A stretch of DNA of 64,000 nucleotides from UBA1309 sp047605645 (GTDB lineage: Bacteria; Bacteroidota; Bacteroidia; Bacteroidales; Dysgonomonadaceae), in the NCBI GenBank assembly GCA_047605645.1, contig JASGFJ010000015.1, forward strand, positions 37,584 to 101,583. The letters run 5' to 3'. Positions 46,050 to 55,389 of this stretch are shown here, piece after piece. A model generated the notes under the pieces. That model had not been told where the DNA came from, did no database searches, and saw nothing but the letters and a program-made list of their open reading frames with translations. Made by a program: the position numbers and the translations under genes. Positions within the stretch are counted from its first letter, which is position 1. The number at the start of each line of letters is the position of its first letter.

Positions 46050-47041
46050 AAAAACTATTGGGTCCTATAAATCGAAGATTTAAATTAAAGAGCCAAATAG
46101 AGTTAGCGTACAACTATTGGATAGATTTCCTTTTATATAGAAAATATTCGATTGCTTTTCATGTAGAGGATTTAAAAAATAAAGAAGCTGAATTGATATT
46201 AAACTATCATGGAATTGAAAAAGGATTTCTTCATAATAATATAAAAGCAGGATTTGCGAAAGATAGAATAATTAAGCTTCATCGATTATTATCTGACAGT
46301 GAAATAATAGAAAATATTAATAGGAGCCAAATTCGAGTAGCATTTCAAGTTATGTGTGAATACTTTGAGCTTCAAAAGAAATATGGATATAATATTTCAA
46401 ATTTTTATACTGAAGCTCAATATAATTCATATCGTTCAACATTAGATAGTTTATATAATGAAAATGAAAGTGGTGTAATTGAATGGACGGATTCTGAGTT
46501 TTATAGCAGGGTCGATTCTAATTTTGAATCCTTTGCTTTTTCAAGAAAAAGTATTCGGAATTTTACAGGCGAAAAAATACCTGATAATATCTTGAGTAGT
46601 GCCATCCAACTGGCTAATACTGCACCGTCGGTATGTAATAGACAGGCATCTAATGTATATTTAGTGGAGAATAAATCAAAGATAGATAAAATATTAAATA
46701 TACAAGGTGGTTTTAAGGGCTATACAGCCAATGTGAACCAATTACTTATTTTAACTAATGATAGGAGGTATTATTATACAAATGGGGAAAGAAATCAATT
46801 GTATATTGATGGTGGAATCTATTTAATGAATTTGTTATATGCTTTACATTTTAATAAAATCGCAAATTGTCCTATTCACTGGGGGAAAACTATTCAGCAA
46901 GAAAAAGCGTTAAATGGGATTATAGCTATACCAGAAGCAGAGAAGGTTATTTGTATGATTCCAATAGGAATAAGTCAGAAAGAATTCAAAACGACTCTGT
47001 CACTAAGGAGAAACTTCTTTGAGAATTTTTTTAAGCTATAG
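46034..47041 (+). CDS. Nitroreductase-family protein of the sugar locus, copy 1
   Basis: 335 residues. The C-terminal two thirds are an FMN-type nitroreductase fold: AFSRKSIRNFTGEKIP (Ser-Arg phosphate contacts), LANTAPSVCNRQASNVYLV, NGERNQLYIDGGIYLMNLL. The N-terminal ~150 residues are a separate helical region with YHGIEKG at 58-64. The second copy (53136) has the same architecture. The substrate is unknown; it may act on a sugar or lipid carrier, but this is inference. It overlaps the flippase gene and precedes a pyruvyl transferase. Confidence 0.82.
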   Translation: MVKILKKLLGPINRRFKLKSQIELAYNYWIDFLLYRKYSIAFHVEDLKNKEAELILNYHGIEKGFLHNNIKAGFAKDRIIKLHRLLSDSEIIENINRSQIRVAFQVMCEYFELQKKYGYNISNFYTEAQYNSYRSTLDSLYNENESGVIEWTDSEFYSRVDSNFESFAFSRKSIRNFTGEKIPDNILSSAIQLANTAPSVCNRQASNVYLVENKSKIDKILNIQGGFKGYTANVNQLLILTNDRRYYYTNGERNQLYIDGGIYLMNLLYALHFNKIANCPIHWGKTIQQEKALNGIIAIPEAEKVICMIPIGISQKEFKTTLSLRRNFFENFFKL

Positions 47042-47212
47042 CTAAATATTATTTGTTGTATATATGAATGATTTTATTTTATAGCTCTTTTGACAAGGAT
47101 TTAAAATTGAGTTGATTCAAGCAAATTTAAAATAGATATTTCTGAGAAGTTGATTTATTTCAAACATTTGTAAGATGATAATAAATGAATTATAGTTTTT
47201 TGCATAAATATT

Positions 47213-48361
47213 ATGAAAATAGGTATAGTAACATTCTGGGATACAAAAGATAATTATGGACAAGTTTTACAAGGATTTGCATTACAACAATTTCTAAAGA
47301 AGAGCGGCCATGAACCTTTTATTATTAGATATAGATATAATGGAAATCGGCATTACAAAACACCTCTTTGGAAATTAATTGTGAAATTTTTGTTAGTTTT
47401 TCCAATTCTTAAGACGAAAGAGAAAAGTAAAAGGCGAAAATTTATCGAAAATAAGTGCATAAAAAGAAACTTTGATTTATTTAGAACTAGATATATTACT
47501 TTTTCTAGTGAAGAATATAATTCTATTAAAGAGCTAAGGGCTAATCCTCCAAAATCAGACTGTTATATTGTTGGAAGTGATCAAGTTTGGGGGCCTTTGC
47601 TTGATAATGAAGATAGTAAAGCTTTTTTTCTAGATTTTGGAGATGAAAATATTTTGCGAATATCATATGCCGCAAGTTTTGGTCGTAAAGAGTATCCGAA
47701 CGAATACATTGATATATTAAAGAAATATTTGTTGAAATTAGATAATGTTTCAGTTCGAGAACATGATGGAGTTAATATTTGTGGAAAATTAGGTGTAAAT
47801 GCGACTCATGTATTAGATCCTACTTTCTTGTTGTCAGAATCTGATTATCAAAAAATGATTACCCCTGTTGAATATGAAAATTATGCATATTTATATATTT
47901 TGAATATTACAGATCCAAATGAAATTCGTTGGAATGAAATAAAAGAATATCTGGAGAAGAATAAATTAACTAGTGTTATTACTCCATCTAGTGGGTATGT
48001 TATAGGAGATGAAATATTTGGCGATGAAGTATATGATTACGCAACTATCGAACGATGGTTATCTAATATTTATCATTCGAAATTTGTTGTTACAACATCG
48101 TTTCATGGGATAGTATTTTCTATAATCCTAAAAAAGAATTTTATATATGTTCCTTTAAAAGGAAAGTTTGAGAAAGGAAATAATCGAGCCTTGGAGTTAT
48201 TGAAAAATCTGGGTTTAGAGAATAGAGTTTTGACAAGTGATATGTCTATTTCGTCTTCTTTAGATAGACATACTGACTGGCATATTGTAGATCAAAAACT
48301 TCAATTATTAAGAAAATCATCAATATCTTTTTTAGAAAATAGTATACTTCGTTTATGTTAG
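47213..48361 (+). CDS. Polysaccharide pyruvyl transferase family protein, copy 1
   Basis: 382 residues, GT-B-like fold of the PS_pyruv_trans family, which adds pyruvate from PEP to sugar hydroxyls as a ketal and gives the polymer negative charge. Seen: KIGIVTFWDTKDNYGQVLQG, DCYIVGSDQVWGP, SYAASFGRKEYP, SVREHDGVNICGKLG, HVLDPTFLLSESDY and FVVTTSFHGIVFSIILKK. It starts 171 bases after nitroreductase copy 1; the gap has no terminator. Confidence 0.92.
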   Translation: MKIGIVTFWDTKDNYGQVLQGFALQQFLKKSGHEPFIIRYRYNGNRHYKTPLWKLIVKFLLVFPILKTKEKSKRRKFIENKCIKRNFDLFRTRYITFSSEEYNSIKELRANPPKSDCYIVGSDQVWGPLLDNEDSKAFFLDFGDENILRISYAASFGRKEYPNEYIDILKKYLLKLDNVSVREHDGVNICGKLGVNATHVLDPTFLLSESDYQKMITPVEYENYAYLYILNITDPNEIRWNEIKEYLEKNKLTSVITPSSGYVIGDEIFGDEVYDYATIERWLSNIYHSKFVVTTSFHGIVFSIILKKNFIYVPLKGKFEKGNNRALELLKNLGLENRVLTSDMSISSSLDRHTDWHIVDQKLQLLRKSSISFLENSILRLC

Positions 48362-48401
48362 TATGATTCTCTAATATATCTAGTCATAATACAAATTAAG
48401 A

Positions 48402-49655
48402 ATGAAAGTCGCTTTTTATATAAGTAATAGAAATATTTCCTCTATTGATACTAGTCTAGTAGATAAAGGAAATCCAGGCATAGGGGGAAGTGAATATTCT
48501 GTGATATTAATATCCTCTCTACTTTCAAGAAATAAAGATCTAGAAGTTGTATTACTCTGTGATGAAATTGGGATATTTCCTAAGCATCTTAAATATGTAA
48601 AGTGTAATAATCTTATTGGAGCAATACAATATTATGTAAAAAATGATTTTGATTTCTTAGTTGTTGATTCAAAATTATTACTTAAGCACATTGTTCAAAG
48701 ATTTTATAATGTAAGATTTTTGGCATGGGCCAATTGTTTTATTTCAGATTCTTTACTGGATTTTTATTCAAAGCAATCTAATGTATATAAGATTATTAAT
48801 GTAGGAAAAGAACAGTATTATTTAACTAAAGATAAATCTGTTTATAATAAATCTTGTTTCATATATAATGCTGTCCCAATAACTGTATTGAATGATTACA
48901 AAGGCAAACTGATACCAAATGGAAAAAGAGAGAAAAATGTTGTCTATGTTGGAAGCTTGATTTTATCAAAAGGGTTCCATTTATTAGCGCAGGCATGGCC
49001 AAAGGTTATAAATAAAATTCCGGAGGCTCGTCTATATGTTATTGGTAGTGGAAAATTATACAGTAGAAATAGTAAGCTTGGAAAATGGGGGATTGCTAAT
49101 GAAATTTATGAGTCACGATTTATGCAATATTTAGCTCCTAATGGAAAACTAATGGATTCTGTAAAATTTTTAGGTATACTTGGTACTGAAAAATATGATA
49201 TTTTAAGCCAATGTAAGGTTGGAGTGCCTAACCCAAGCGGTCTTTCTGAAACATTTGGATATACTGCTGTTGAAATGCAGTTTATGGATTGTCTTGTTAC
49301 GACGATTAAATGTCCTGGTTATTTAGATACAGTATATGATAAAGAAAATCTATATAATTCTCCTGATGAACTATCTACTTATATTATTGAACTATTAAAT
49401 TCGTCAACAGATGTTTATCCTCAGGTTATGGAATATATTAATCGATTTTCGGTCGATGAAATCGTATTGGAGTGGGAAAAGCTGTTTGAAGATCTAGCTC
49501 TAAAAAAAAGAGTTAATCATATTGACAATTATATATTATTTACAAATGGTTTTATGATATATTATTTGCGTTATGCCTGGGAATATTTTTTTAGAGTAAA
49601 GCTTAAAGCTATATATAATTTTTTTCGAAGAAATATATTGAAAGTCTCATCATAA
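48402..49655 (+). CDS. Glycosyltransferase family 4-like
   Basis: 417 residues, GT-B fold. NPGIGGSEYSVILISSLL at the N-terminus resembles the GGxE acceptor/donor loop of GT4 enzymes; the Rossmann half has VVYVGSLILSKGFHLLAQAW and PSGLSETFGYTAVEMQFMDC (the E-x7-E nucleotide-sugar motif). It adds one sugar to the lipid-linked repeat unit; donor unknown. A C-terminal ~30 residues are basic and aromatic, suited to membrane contact. Confidence 0.88.
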   Translation: MKVAFYISNRNISSIDTSLVDKGNPGIGGSEYSVILISSLLSRNKDLEVVLLCDEIGIFPKHLKYVKCNNLIGAIQYYVKNDFDFLVVDSKLLLKHIVQRFYNVRFLAWANCFISDSLLDFYSKQSNVYKIINVGKEQYYLTKDKSVYNKSCFIYNAVPITVLNDYKGKLIPNGKREKNVVYVGSLILSKGFHLLAQAWPKVINKIPEARLYVIGSGKLYSRNSKLGKWGIANEIYESRFMQYLAPNGKLMDSVKFLGILGTEKYDILSQCKVGVPNPSGLSETFGYTAVEMQFMDCLVTTIKCPGYLDTVYDKENLYNSPDELSTYIIELLNSSTDVYPQVMEYINRFSVDEIVLEWEKLFEDLALKKRVNHIDNYILFTNGFMIYYLRYAWEYFFRVKLKAIYNFFRRNILKVSS

Positions 49656-49767
49656 AAGGGTAATTATGTTCTATTCTTCATTATGGAGCTTTTTAGGTTC
49701 TAAATGTATGTCATTCAGTTATTTTAAGTAATGAAAATCTAGTTATTTATTTCTTGTTTTATACTAT

Positions 49768-50778
49768 ATGAAGAAATGTTGTTTTATAATACCTTATTTT
49801 GGTAAGTTTCCTAATTACTTTTCTCTTTTTCTAAAGACATGTAGTTGGAATTCTGATTTTAATTGGCTGATATTAACTGATGACAATAATGATTATGATT
49901 ACCCTAGGAATGTTACAGTGATTAATATGACTTTTGAGGAACTGAGAGCAAAGATTTCTCAAAAATTTGATTTTGAAATAGCACTCTCATCTCCATATAA
50001 ACTATGTGACTATAAACCTGCATATGGGTATATTTTAGAAGAATATCTTAATGATTATTTATTTTGGGGACATTGTGATGTAGATACACTTATGGGGAAT
50101 CTTTCAATGTTTATAAGTGATCAACTATTAAATAAATACGATAAGATATTTAGTCTTGGACATATGGTTCTTTATAGAAATACATATGAGAATAATCGAA
50201 TCTTTATGTCTTCTTATAAAGGAATACAACTTTATAAAAAAGTATACTCGGATGATGCTATATGTTGGTTTGATGAAGAATTTAAAGATCAATATAATAT
50301 AAATCGATTGTTCATTGAATCCGGAAAAAGGGTATTTACAGAGGATCTTTCTTTGAATTTTAGAGCAACTAAATTTAGGTTTGTACGTTGTAAATATGTT
50401 GGAATTATTTCTGTTCAAAGTCCACGAGGTTACATAACTGAAAATTATCGAAAAGCAATCTATATATGGTCAAAAGGAAGTATATATCGATTAATGAAGG
50501 ATGAGCAAAAGCAGATAAAAAAAGAAGAATTTTTATATATGCACCTTCAAGCTCGAAAAATGAAATTTTCTGAGGATATTCTAAACTACGAGACGGTAAA
50601 AATAATTCCTAATACATTTACTAAATTAGATATCCAGAATATAGATATAACAAATTTTGATAAAATTAAGGTTTTCGAGTCATTGCCATTTTATAGATAT
50701 TGTTTATTCAAATTTATAAGAAAATGTATTCCTTTAAATTTGAAATGCATCCTTAAAAAATGGATTATTAAAAAATAA
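49768..50778 (+). CDS. DUF6625-like putative glycosyltransferase
   Basis: 336 residues. N-terminus CCFIIPYFGKFPNYFSLFL then WLILTDDNNDY, and a DxD-type motif in FWGHCDVDTLMGNLSMF, as in GT-A enzymes; ICWFDEEFKDQY follows and could hold acidic catalytic residues. Proteins of this type (DUF6625) occur in polysaccharide loci and are presumed transferases. Function by fold and context only. Confidence 0.7.
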   Translation: MKKCCFIIPYFGKFPNYFSLFLKTCSWNSDFNWLILTDDNNDYDYPRNVTVINMTFEELRAKISQKFDFEIALSSPYKLCDYKPAYGYILEEYLNDYLFWGHCDVDTLMGNLSMFISDQLLNKYDKIFSLGHMVLYRNTYENNRIFMSSYKGIQLYKKVYSDDAICWFDEEFKDQYNINRLFIESGKRVFTEDLSLNFRATKFRFVRCKYVGIISVQSPRGYITENYRKAIYIWSKGSIYRLMKDEQKQIKKEEFLYMHLQARKMKFSEDILNYETVKIIPNTFTKLDIQNIDITNFDKIKVFESLPFYRYCLFKFIRKCIPLNLKCILKKWIIKK

Positions 50779-50839
50779 TCATGTGCTCTTTTTTCATCAA
50801 TATGAATGATATTTTTGACTTTAATTTTTTTTCTTAAAT

Positions 50840-52057
50840 ATGAAAAATCGTCAGCTTATATTTTTTTCTTTTTTTATGTTCCACACTATTTTTGTATATT
50901 TAGATGATGGAAGTGGTATTGGACGTAAGATTCAAGTCGGATGTTTATCTATAATGTCAATATATGTATTCCAGAATATAAAAGTATTATTTGATTACCA
51001 TTTTAAAAGATTTAATATAGCTATTCTGCTATTTTGTATTACTCTACTAATAACATCTATATCAATAAAGGATCTGGTTATAGGTCCTGATTATCAATCC
51101 TCGTCTTATACTTTAGGCATTTTCCATGCATTGAGTTTAATTATGTTTCTTGTATTTTTCGAATCTGTTGTCATTAAAAAACAAATAGATATTGTTTTGA
51201 ATACATTCTTTTGGCTTCTGTTTTTCTACTGTATAGCTACAGATTTGTTTTTATTAGCAGGAATACATTCATTCCCTGAAGGCTTTCTCATTGGTAATAA
51301 GTTTATAGTTTCATATTCTCATATATTCTGTGTAGTCTTATATTGTATTAAGGATCGAAGTAAAAGGATTAATCCGTATTTTACCAACTCTCCAAAAGTA
51401 TACTTATTTATTGCATTTTCTGCATTAATATGTATATTATCACAGACTGCCACAGGTTTAATTGGTAGTGTTATTGTATTTCTTCTTTTTAAATTTAAGA
51501 AAGTTGTAAAAAAAACATTATTTAATTCTCATTTGATAATTACATTCTTATTCATATTCACAACCATATCTTTTATTTTTATAGAACTCATTAATAATGA
51601 GTTTATACAATATTTTATTGTCAATATTTTAGGGAAAGATCTGACATTAACAGGTCGACTAGATATCTATGATGTTTTGTTGGATATGCTAACAAAACGA
51701 CCTGTAACAGGTTTTGGTTCCGGTAATGCACATTATGCATTGCGATATTATTATGGAATGGCAAATGCTCAGAATGGATTCTTCAATGTAATATTTGAAC
51801 AAGGAATTTTAGGTGCTACAGCTTTAGTATATCTTTTATATGTCTCTTTCAGAAATTTGCGAAATTTTGGAGCTTATCCTTTAGTCGCTTTTATTATTAT
51901 GTATATTGTTCTTTCTTCTGTTGAAGTTACATTAGGAATGAACTTTATTTATTTATTAATTATTCTTCAAATGTTTACATTTAGTAATCATAAATTTGAA
52001 TTTTATATTGATTATATCTATAATAATAAAAATTACAAAATAGTTTCAAATCAGTGA
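50840..52057 (+). CDS. Wzy-type O-antigen/capsule polymerase
   Basis: 405 residues, about 10-12 transmembrane segments (for example VYLFIAFSALICILSQTATG and LIITFLFIFTTISFIFIELI). The large periplasmic loop has TGRLDIYDVLLDMLTKRPV and GFGSGNAHYALRYYYG, matching the Wzy_C/ligase R-x-G-H-like region only loosely. It joins repeat units flipped by the Wzx protein. Poor sequence conservation is normal for Wzy; location and topology carry the call. Confidence 0.82.
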   Translation: MKNRQLIFFSFFMFHTIFVYLDDGSGIGRKIQVGCLSIMSIYVFQNIKVLFDYHFKRFNIAILLFCITLLITSISIKDLVIGPDYQSSSYTLGIFHALSLIMFLVFFESVVIKKQIDIVLNTFFWLLFFYCIATDLFLLAGIHSFPEGFLIGNKFIVSYSHIFCVVLYCIKDRSKRINPYFTNSPKVYLFIAFSALICILSQTATGLIGSVIVFLLFKFKKVVKKTLFNSHLIITFLFIFTTISFIFIELINNEFIQYFIVNILGKDLTLTGRLDIYDVLLDMLTKRPVTGFGSGNAHYALRYYYGMANAQNGFFNVIFEQGILGATALVYLLYVSFRNLRNFGAYPLVAFIIMYIVLSSVEVTLGMNFIYLLIILQMFTFSNHKFEFYIDYIYNNKNYKIVSNQ

Positions 52058-52108
52058 ATTCTATATGTTCAATTTGTTGATATGAATATTTGAAAGTGTT
52101 ATTTATAT

Positions 52109-53155
52109 ATGAATTTAATGAATCCAAAGGTTAGTGTAATAGTTCCAATTTACGGTGTAGAAAAATATCTTGATCGTTGTATGCAATCTTTATTGAAGCA
52201 AACGTTACAAGATATTGAAATTATTCTTGTAGATGATGGTTCTCCTGATGATTGTCCTAAATTGTGTGATGAATATGCACTTTTAGATGATCGAGTAAGA
52301 GTAATTCATAAAGAAAATGCAGGTTTAGGTTTTGCTCGTAATAGCGGATTGGATATTGCAAGAGGAAAGTATATCAGTTTTGTTGACTCTGATGATTATG
52401 TAGAATTGTCAATGATGGAGCTATTATTATCTTATGCAGATAAATATGATGCAGATGTTGTGTCTTGTGGAAGCCGTTATGTTAATGGAAATATTATAGT
52501 ACCACAGCGTGATGTAGAGTCACTCACAATACTTTCACAAGACATGATCTCTGATTATTGTTTAGATATGATTGCGGCTAAGAGAGGTGCTCGAAATGAT
52601 CAAAAATACTTTATGTCGGTTTGGAGATGTATTTTTAAGCGACAAATTATAGATGAATATGAAATAAAGTTTTACTCAGAAAGAGATATTGTGTCAGAAG
52701 ATATTCCATTTAAAATAGATGTTGGTCTTCATTCAAAAACAGTTGTTTTTGTACCAGATCTTCTTTATTATTATTGCCAGAATGGAAGCTCATTGACAAG
52801 CATTTTTATTCCCCAAAAGTTTAATAGATACGTTGAACTAAGAAAGCTTTTGCTAGAAAAGACTTCCCATCTGAGTTTCTCTAAAGATAGAGTTGACCGA
52901 TTTTTTATTTCATCCATCAGATCACTTCTCCTTCACTCAGTCAAGGTCTTAAAAAAGGAAGATTGGTTGATATTTATATCCGATATAGCTGGTAATCCAG
53001 TTTGGAAAGAAATAAGCTCCTTTGATATTCGAATTTTATCTTGGTCGAAAAGAGTCATTTTATTTTTGTTTTTGCACGGTAATATGGTGTTGCTTTATTT
53101 TTATTTGTCATTATTTAACGAAATGAAGAAATTAAATGGAAAATGTAGGTTATAA
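52109..53155 (+). CDS. Glycosyltransferase family 2
   Basis: 348 residues. Classic GT2 N-terminus KVSVIVPIYGVEKYLDRCMQ, IILVDDGSPDDCPKLCDEY, NAGLGFARNSGLDIARGKY and the DxD metal site SFVDSDDYVE. A start at 52118 (second Met) is equally possible. Nitroreductase copy 2 starts inside its last 20 bases. It adds one residue to the repeat unit; donor unknown. Confidence 0.93.
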   Translation: MNLMNPKVSVIVPIYGVEKYLDRCMQSLLKQTLQDIEIILVDDGSPDDCPKLCDEYALLDDRVRVIHKENAGLGFARNSGLDIARGKYISFVDSDDYVELSMMELLLSYADKYDADVVSCGSRYVNGNIIVPQRDVESLTILSQDMISDYCLDMIAAKRGARNDQKYFMSVWRCIFKRQIIDEYEIKFYSERDIVSEDIPFKIDVGLHSKTVVFVPDLLYYYCQNGSSLTSIFIPQKFNRYVELRKLLLEKTSHLSFSKDRVDRFFISSIRSLLLHSVKVLKKEDWLIFISDIAGNPVWKEISSFDIRILSWSKRVILFLFLHGNMVLLYFYLSLFNEMKKLNGKCRL

Positions 53156-54107
53156 AATAAGAAAATTATTAGGCCTATCTTTAAATTATTTTATTGATTA
53201 TTTGGTCTATATTAAAGAGTCGGGTATAATACAAAAAAATACCGAAGAGAAGTTGTTGGCTTTTATCACATTTACATATCATACTTTAGAGAAGGGAATG
53301 TCAATGCCAAAAATTCGTTATGGGTTTGGTCAGAAAAAAATAGAGACATTATTGAATTTAATAAAAGAGTATTATCGGTTAAATTATAATGTTTCCCGTT
53401 CTCAGTTTATTGCTGCATGTTCTGTCTTGTCGAAATATTATCAACTTCATCTTGATGCAGAATATGATATTCATAAGTATTTTAATCAGAATGATTATTC
53501 TTTTGTTTCCCAATATGCCCATCCTGAAGTTGGAGGTGCAATAACTATAAAGAAAGACAATTATTTTCCTGATTCAACTTTTGATTTTGAAACATTTGCC
53601 AAATCAAGGCATAGTGTTCGTTATTTTTCAAATGAATTTATTGAAGCAGATAAAGTTGCAAGAGCTGTTGAAATAGCTAATTACTGCCCATCTGCATGCA
53701 ATCGGCAATCTTCTAGGGCATACTTAGTAAATAATAAAGAGATGGTACAAGATATACTTGGAATCCAAAAAGGAGTACTTGCGACTTCTGAATACATTCA
53801 TCAATTAATTGTTGTTACGTCTAATAGAAATTATTTTTTTACTTCAGGTGAAAGAACTCAACTATTTGTTGATGGCGGAATTTTTCTAGAGAGTTTGCTT
53901 CTAAGCCTCCATAATGAGGGAGTTGCGGTCTGTACTTTACATTGGTCCTTAAATAGGACGCATGATGCTAAGATAAAAAAGATATTAGATTTATCTAAGG
54001 GCGAAAAAGTTATAGCTTTATTAGCTATTGGAAAATTGGATGGAGATATCAATGTTCCAGCTTCGCATCGAAAATCAATCAATGAACTATTAGTTATAAA
54101 AAGTTAG
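53136..54107 (+). CDS. Nitroreductase-family protein of the sugar locus, copy 2
   Basis: 323 residues, same two-part architecture as the protein at 46034: N-terminal helical region with YHTLEKG (48-54), then an FMN-type core AKSRHSVRYFSNEFI, ANYCPSACNRQSSRAYLV and SGERTQLFVDGGIFLESLL. The shared CNRQ in place of the more common N-x-Q-P motif, and the shared GER(N/T)QL motif, show the two are paralogues. It overlaps the GT2 gene by 20 bases and is followed eight bases later by a pyruvyl transferase. Function in sugar assembly not described, to my knowledge. Confidence 0.82.
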   Translation: MENVGYKIRKLLGLSLNYFIDYLVYIKESGIIQKNTEEKLLAFITFTYHTLEKGMSMPKIRYGFGQKKIETLLNLIKEYYRLNYNVSRSQFIAACSVLSKYYQLHLDAEYDIHKYFNQNDYSFVSQYAHPEVGGAITIKKDNYFPDSTFDFETFAKSRHSVRYFSNEFIEADKVARAVEIANYCPSACNRQSSRAYLVNNKEMVQDILGIQKGVLATSEYIHQLIVVTSNRNYFFTSGERTQLFVDGGIFLESLLLSLHNEGVAVCTLHWSLNRTHDAKIKKILDLSKGEKVIALLAIGKLDGDINVPASHRKSINELLVIKS

Positions 54108-54115
54108 ATACAAAA

Positions 54116-55378
54116 ATGAAGATAGTAATAGCAGAAGGCGGTCCAGCTGAGAATGTAGGTTCAATGGCTTTAATTGAAAACGCTATAAAAATATCACGAA
54201 TGCAATTTCCTGATTCTGAGGTTGTTGTATTAACTCCAACTGTGTCATCAGTGGAATATGCATTAGAAAAAGATGGTATTAACGGAATTACGGTTTTGGA
54301 AGATTTATTTGTCCCTCCACCATCAAAGAGTTCAACTCTAAGCAAAATATCGTGGTTGCTAGGTACTTTACTTTGGATAATTCTTGTCAGAGTTGTCCAA
54401 TTTATAGGTTTAACTCCTTCGACTATTTCTGTAGGCAAAAGGAAGAAAGTTTTAGATCAAGCCCAAAATGCAGATTACATATTATGCATTGGCGCAGAAC
54501 GAATTAATGATGTTTTCTATAAAACAGTATTTCTCTCTTTGGAAGCTTTAAGAATATACCAACGTATGGGAAAGAAACTTATTCATCTTTCATTGACGAT
54601 TGGTCCTTTGTTTTATAAGTTTTCGAAAAAAAAGGCCAGTATCGTTCTTGATAATTCGTATGCTATTTTTGTAAGAGATCAAAAATCATACCAATGGCTA
54701 GATGAATTAAATGTAAGAAAGCCGAAAATTTTTAATTCGTATGATATTGCAATACTCCAGGATAAAAATCAAAAAAATGAGGTGTTAAAAGAATTTGGTT
54801 TAGCTAAAGGGTTTATTGGTGTTTCCTTTATTGAATGGGCTTTCAGAAAAGTTGATGGTCCTATACGTATGGAGGGATATACTGCTGCTGTTGCAGATAC
54901 ATTAGATTTCATTGTAGATAAATATCAACTTCCTGTTGTTTTTATTCCAACAGTTGTTAATGCAAAATCGTATAAAGTTGATGATATAGAAGCTTGTAGT
55001 AAGGTTCAAAATTTAATGAAATATAAAGAAAAGGTATTAATTATTGATAGATTATTATCTCCTGGAGAAATGGCCACTCTTTTTTCGTTTTGTAAATTTT
55101 CGATAGTTACAAGAATGCATGCTGCTATTCTATGTTCTGGAGCTGGAGAAAAGCCAGTTATATCAATCAATTATCTATACAAGTTGCGGGAATTTATGAA
55201 AAATATGGAAGTGGAAGATATGTCAGTAGATATTGATTATGTGACATCTCAAAAATTGATTCCGCTTGTCGAAAGTTTGGATGAAAATTATGATGAATTT
55301 GTTTTGAAGTTTAATGATCGGATGAAAGTATTGCAAAATAAATTGTTGGCAGATTTAAGTACTTGTTTTAACAGATAA
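54116..55378 (+). CDS. Polysaccharide pyruvyl transferase family protein, copy 2
   Basis: 420 residues; PS_pyruv_trans family but quite different from copy 1. KIVIAEGGPAENVGSMALIE resembles the G-x-x-N(x)G-D/S-E loop at the N-terminus; later YILCIGAERINDVFYKT, LIHLSLTIGPLFY, IFVRDQKSYQWLDEL and FSIVTRMHAAILCSGAGEKP (R-x-H in place of the frequent S-x-R-x-H). It starts eight bases after nitroreductase copy 2, so the pair is tightly coupled. Confidence 0.85.
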   Translation: MKIVIAEGGPAENVGSMALIENAIKISRMQFPDSEVVVLTPTVSSVEYALEKDGINGITVLEDLFVPPPSKSSTLSKISWLLGTLLWIILVRVVQFIGLTPSTISVGKRKKVLDQAQNADYILCIGAERINDVFYKTVFLSLEALRIYQRMGKKLIHLSLTIGPLFYKFSKKKASIVLDNSYAIFVRDQKSYQWLDELNVRKPKIFNSYDIAILQDKNQKNEVLKEFGLAKGFIGVSFIEWAFRKVDGPIRMEGYTAAVADTLDFIVDKYQLPVVFIPTVVNAKSYKVDDIEACSKVQNLMKYKEKVLIIDRLLSPGEMATLFSFCKFSIVTRMHAAILCSGAGEKPVISINYLYKLREFMKNMEVEDMSVDIDYVTSQKLIPLVESLDENYDEFVLKFNDRMKVLQNKLLADLSTCFNR

Positions 55379-55389
55379 ATAGGATTTAT

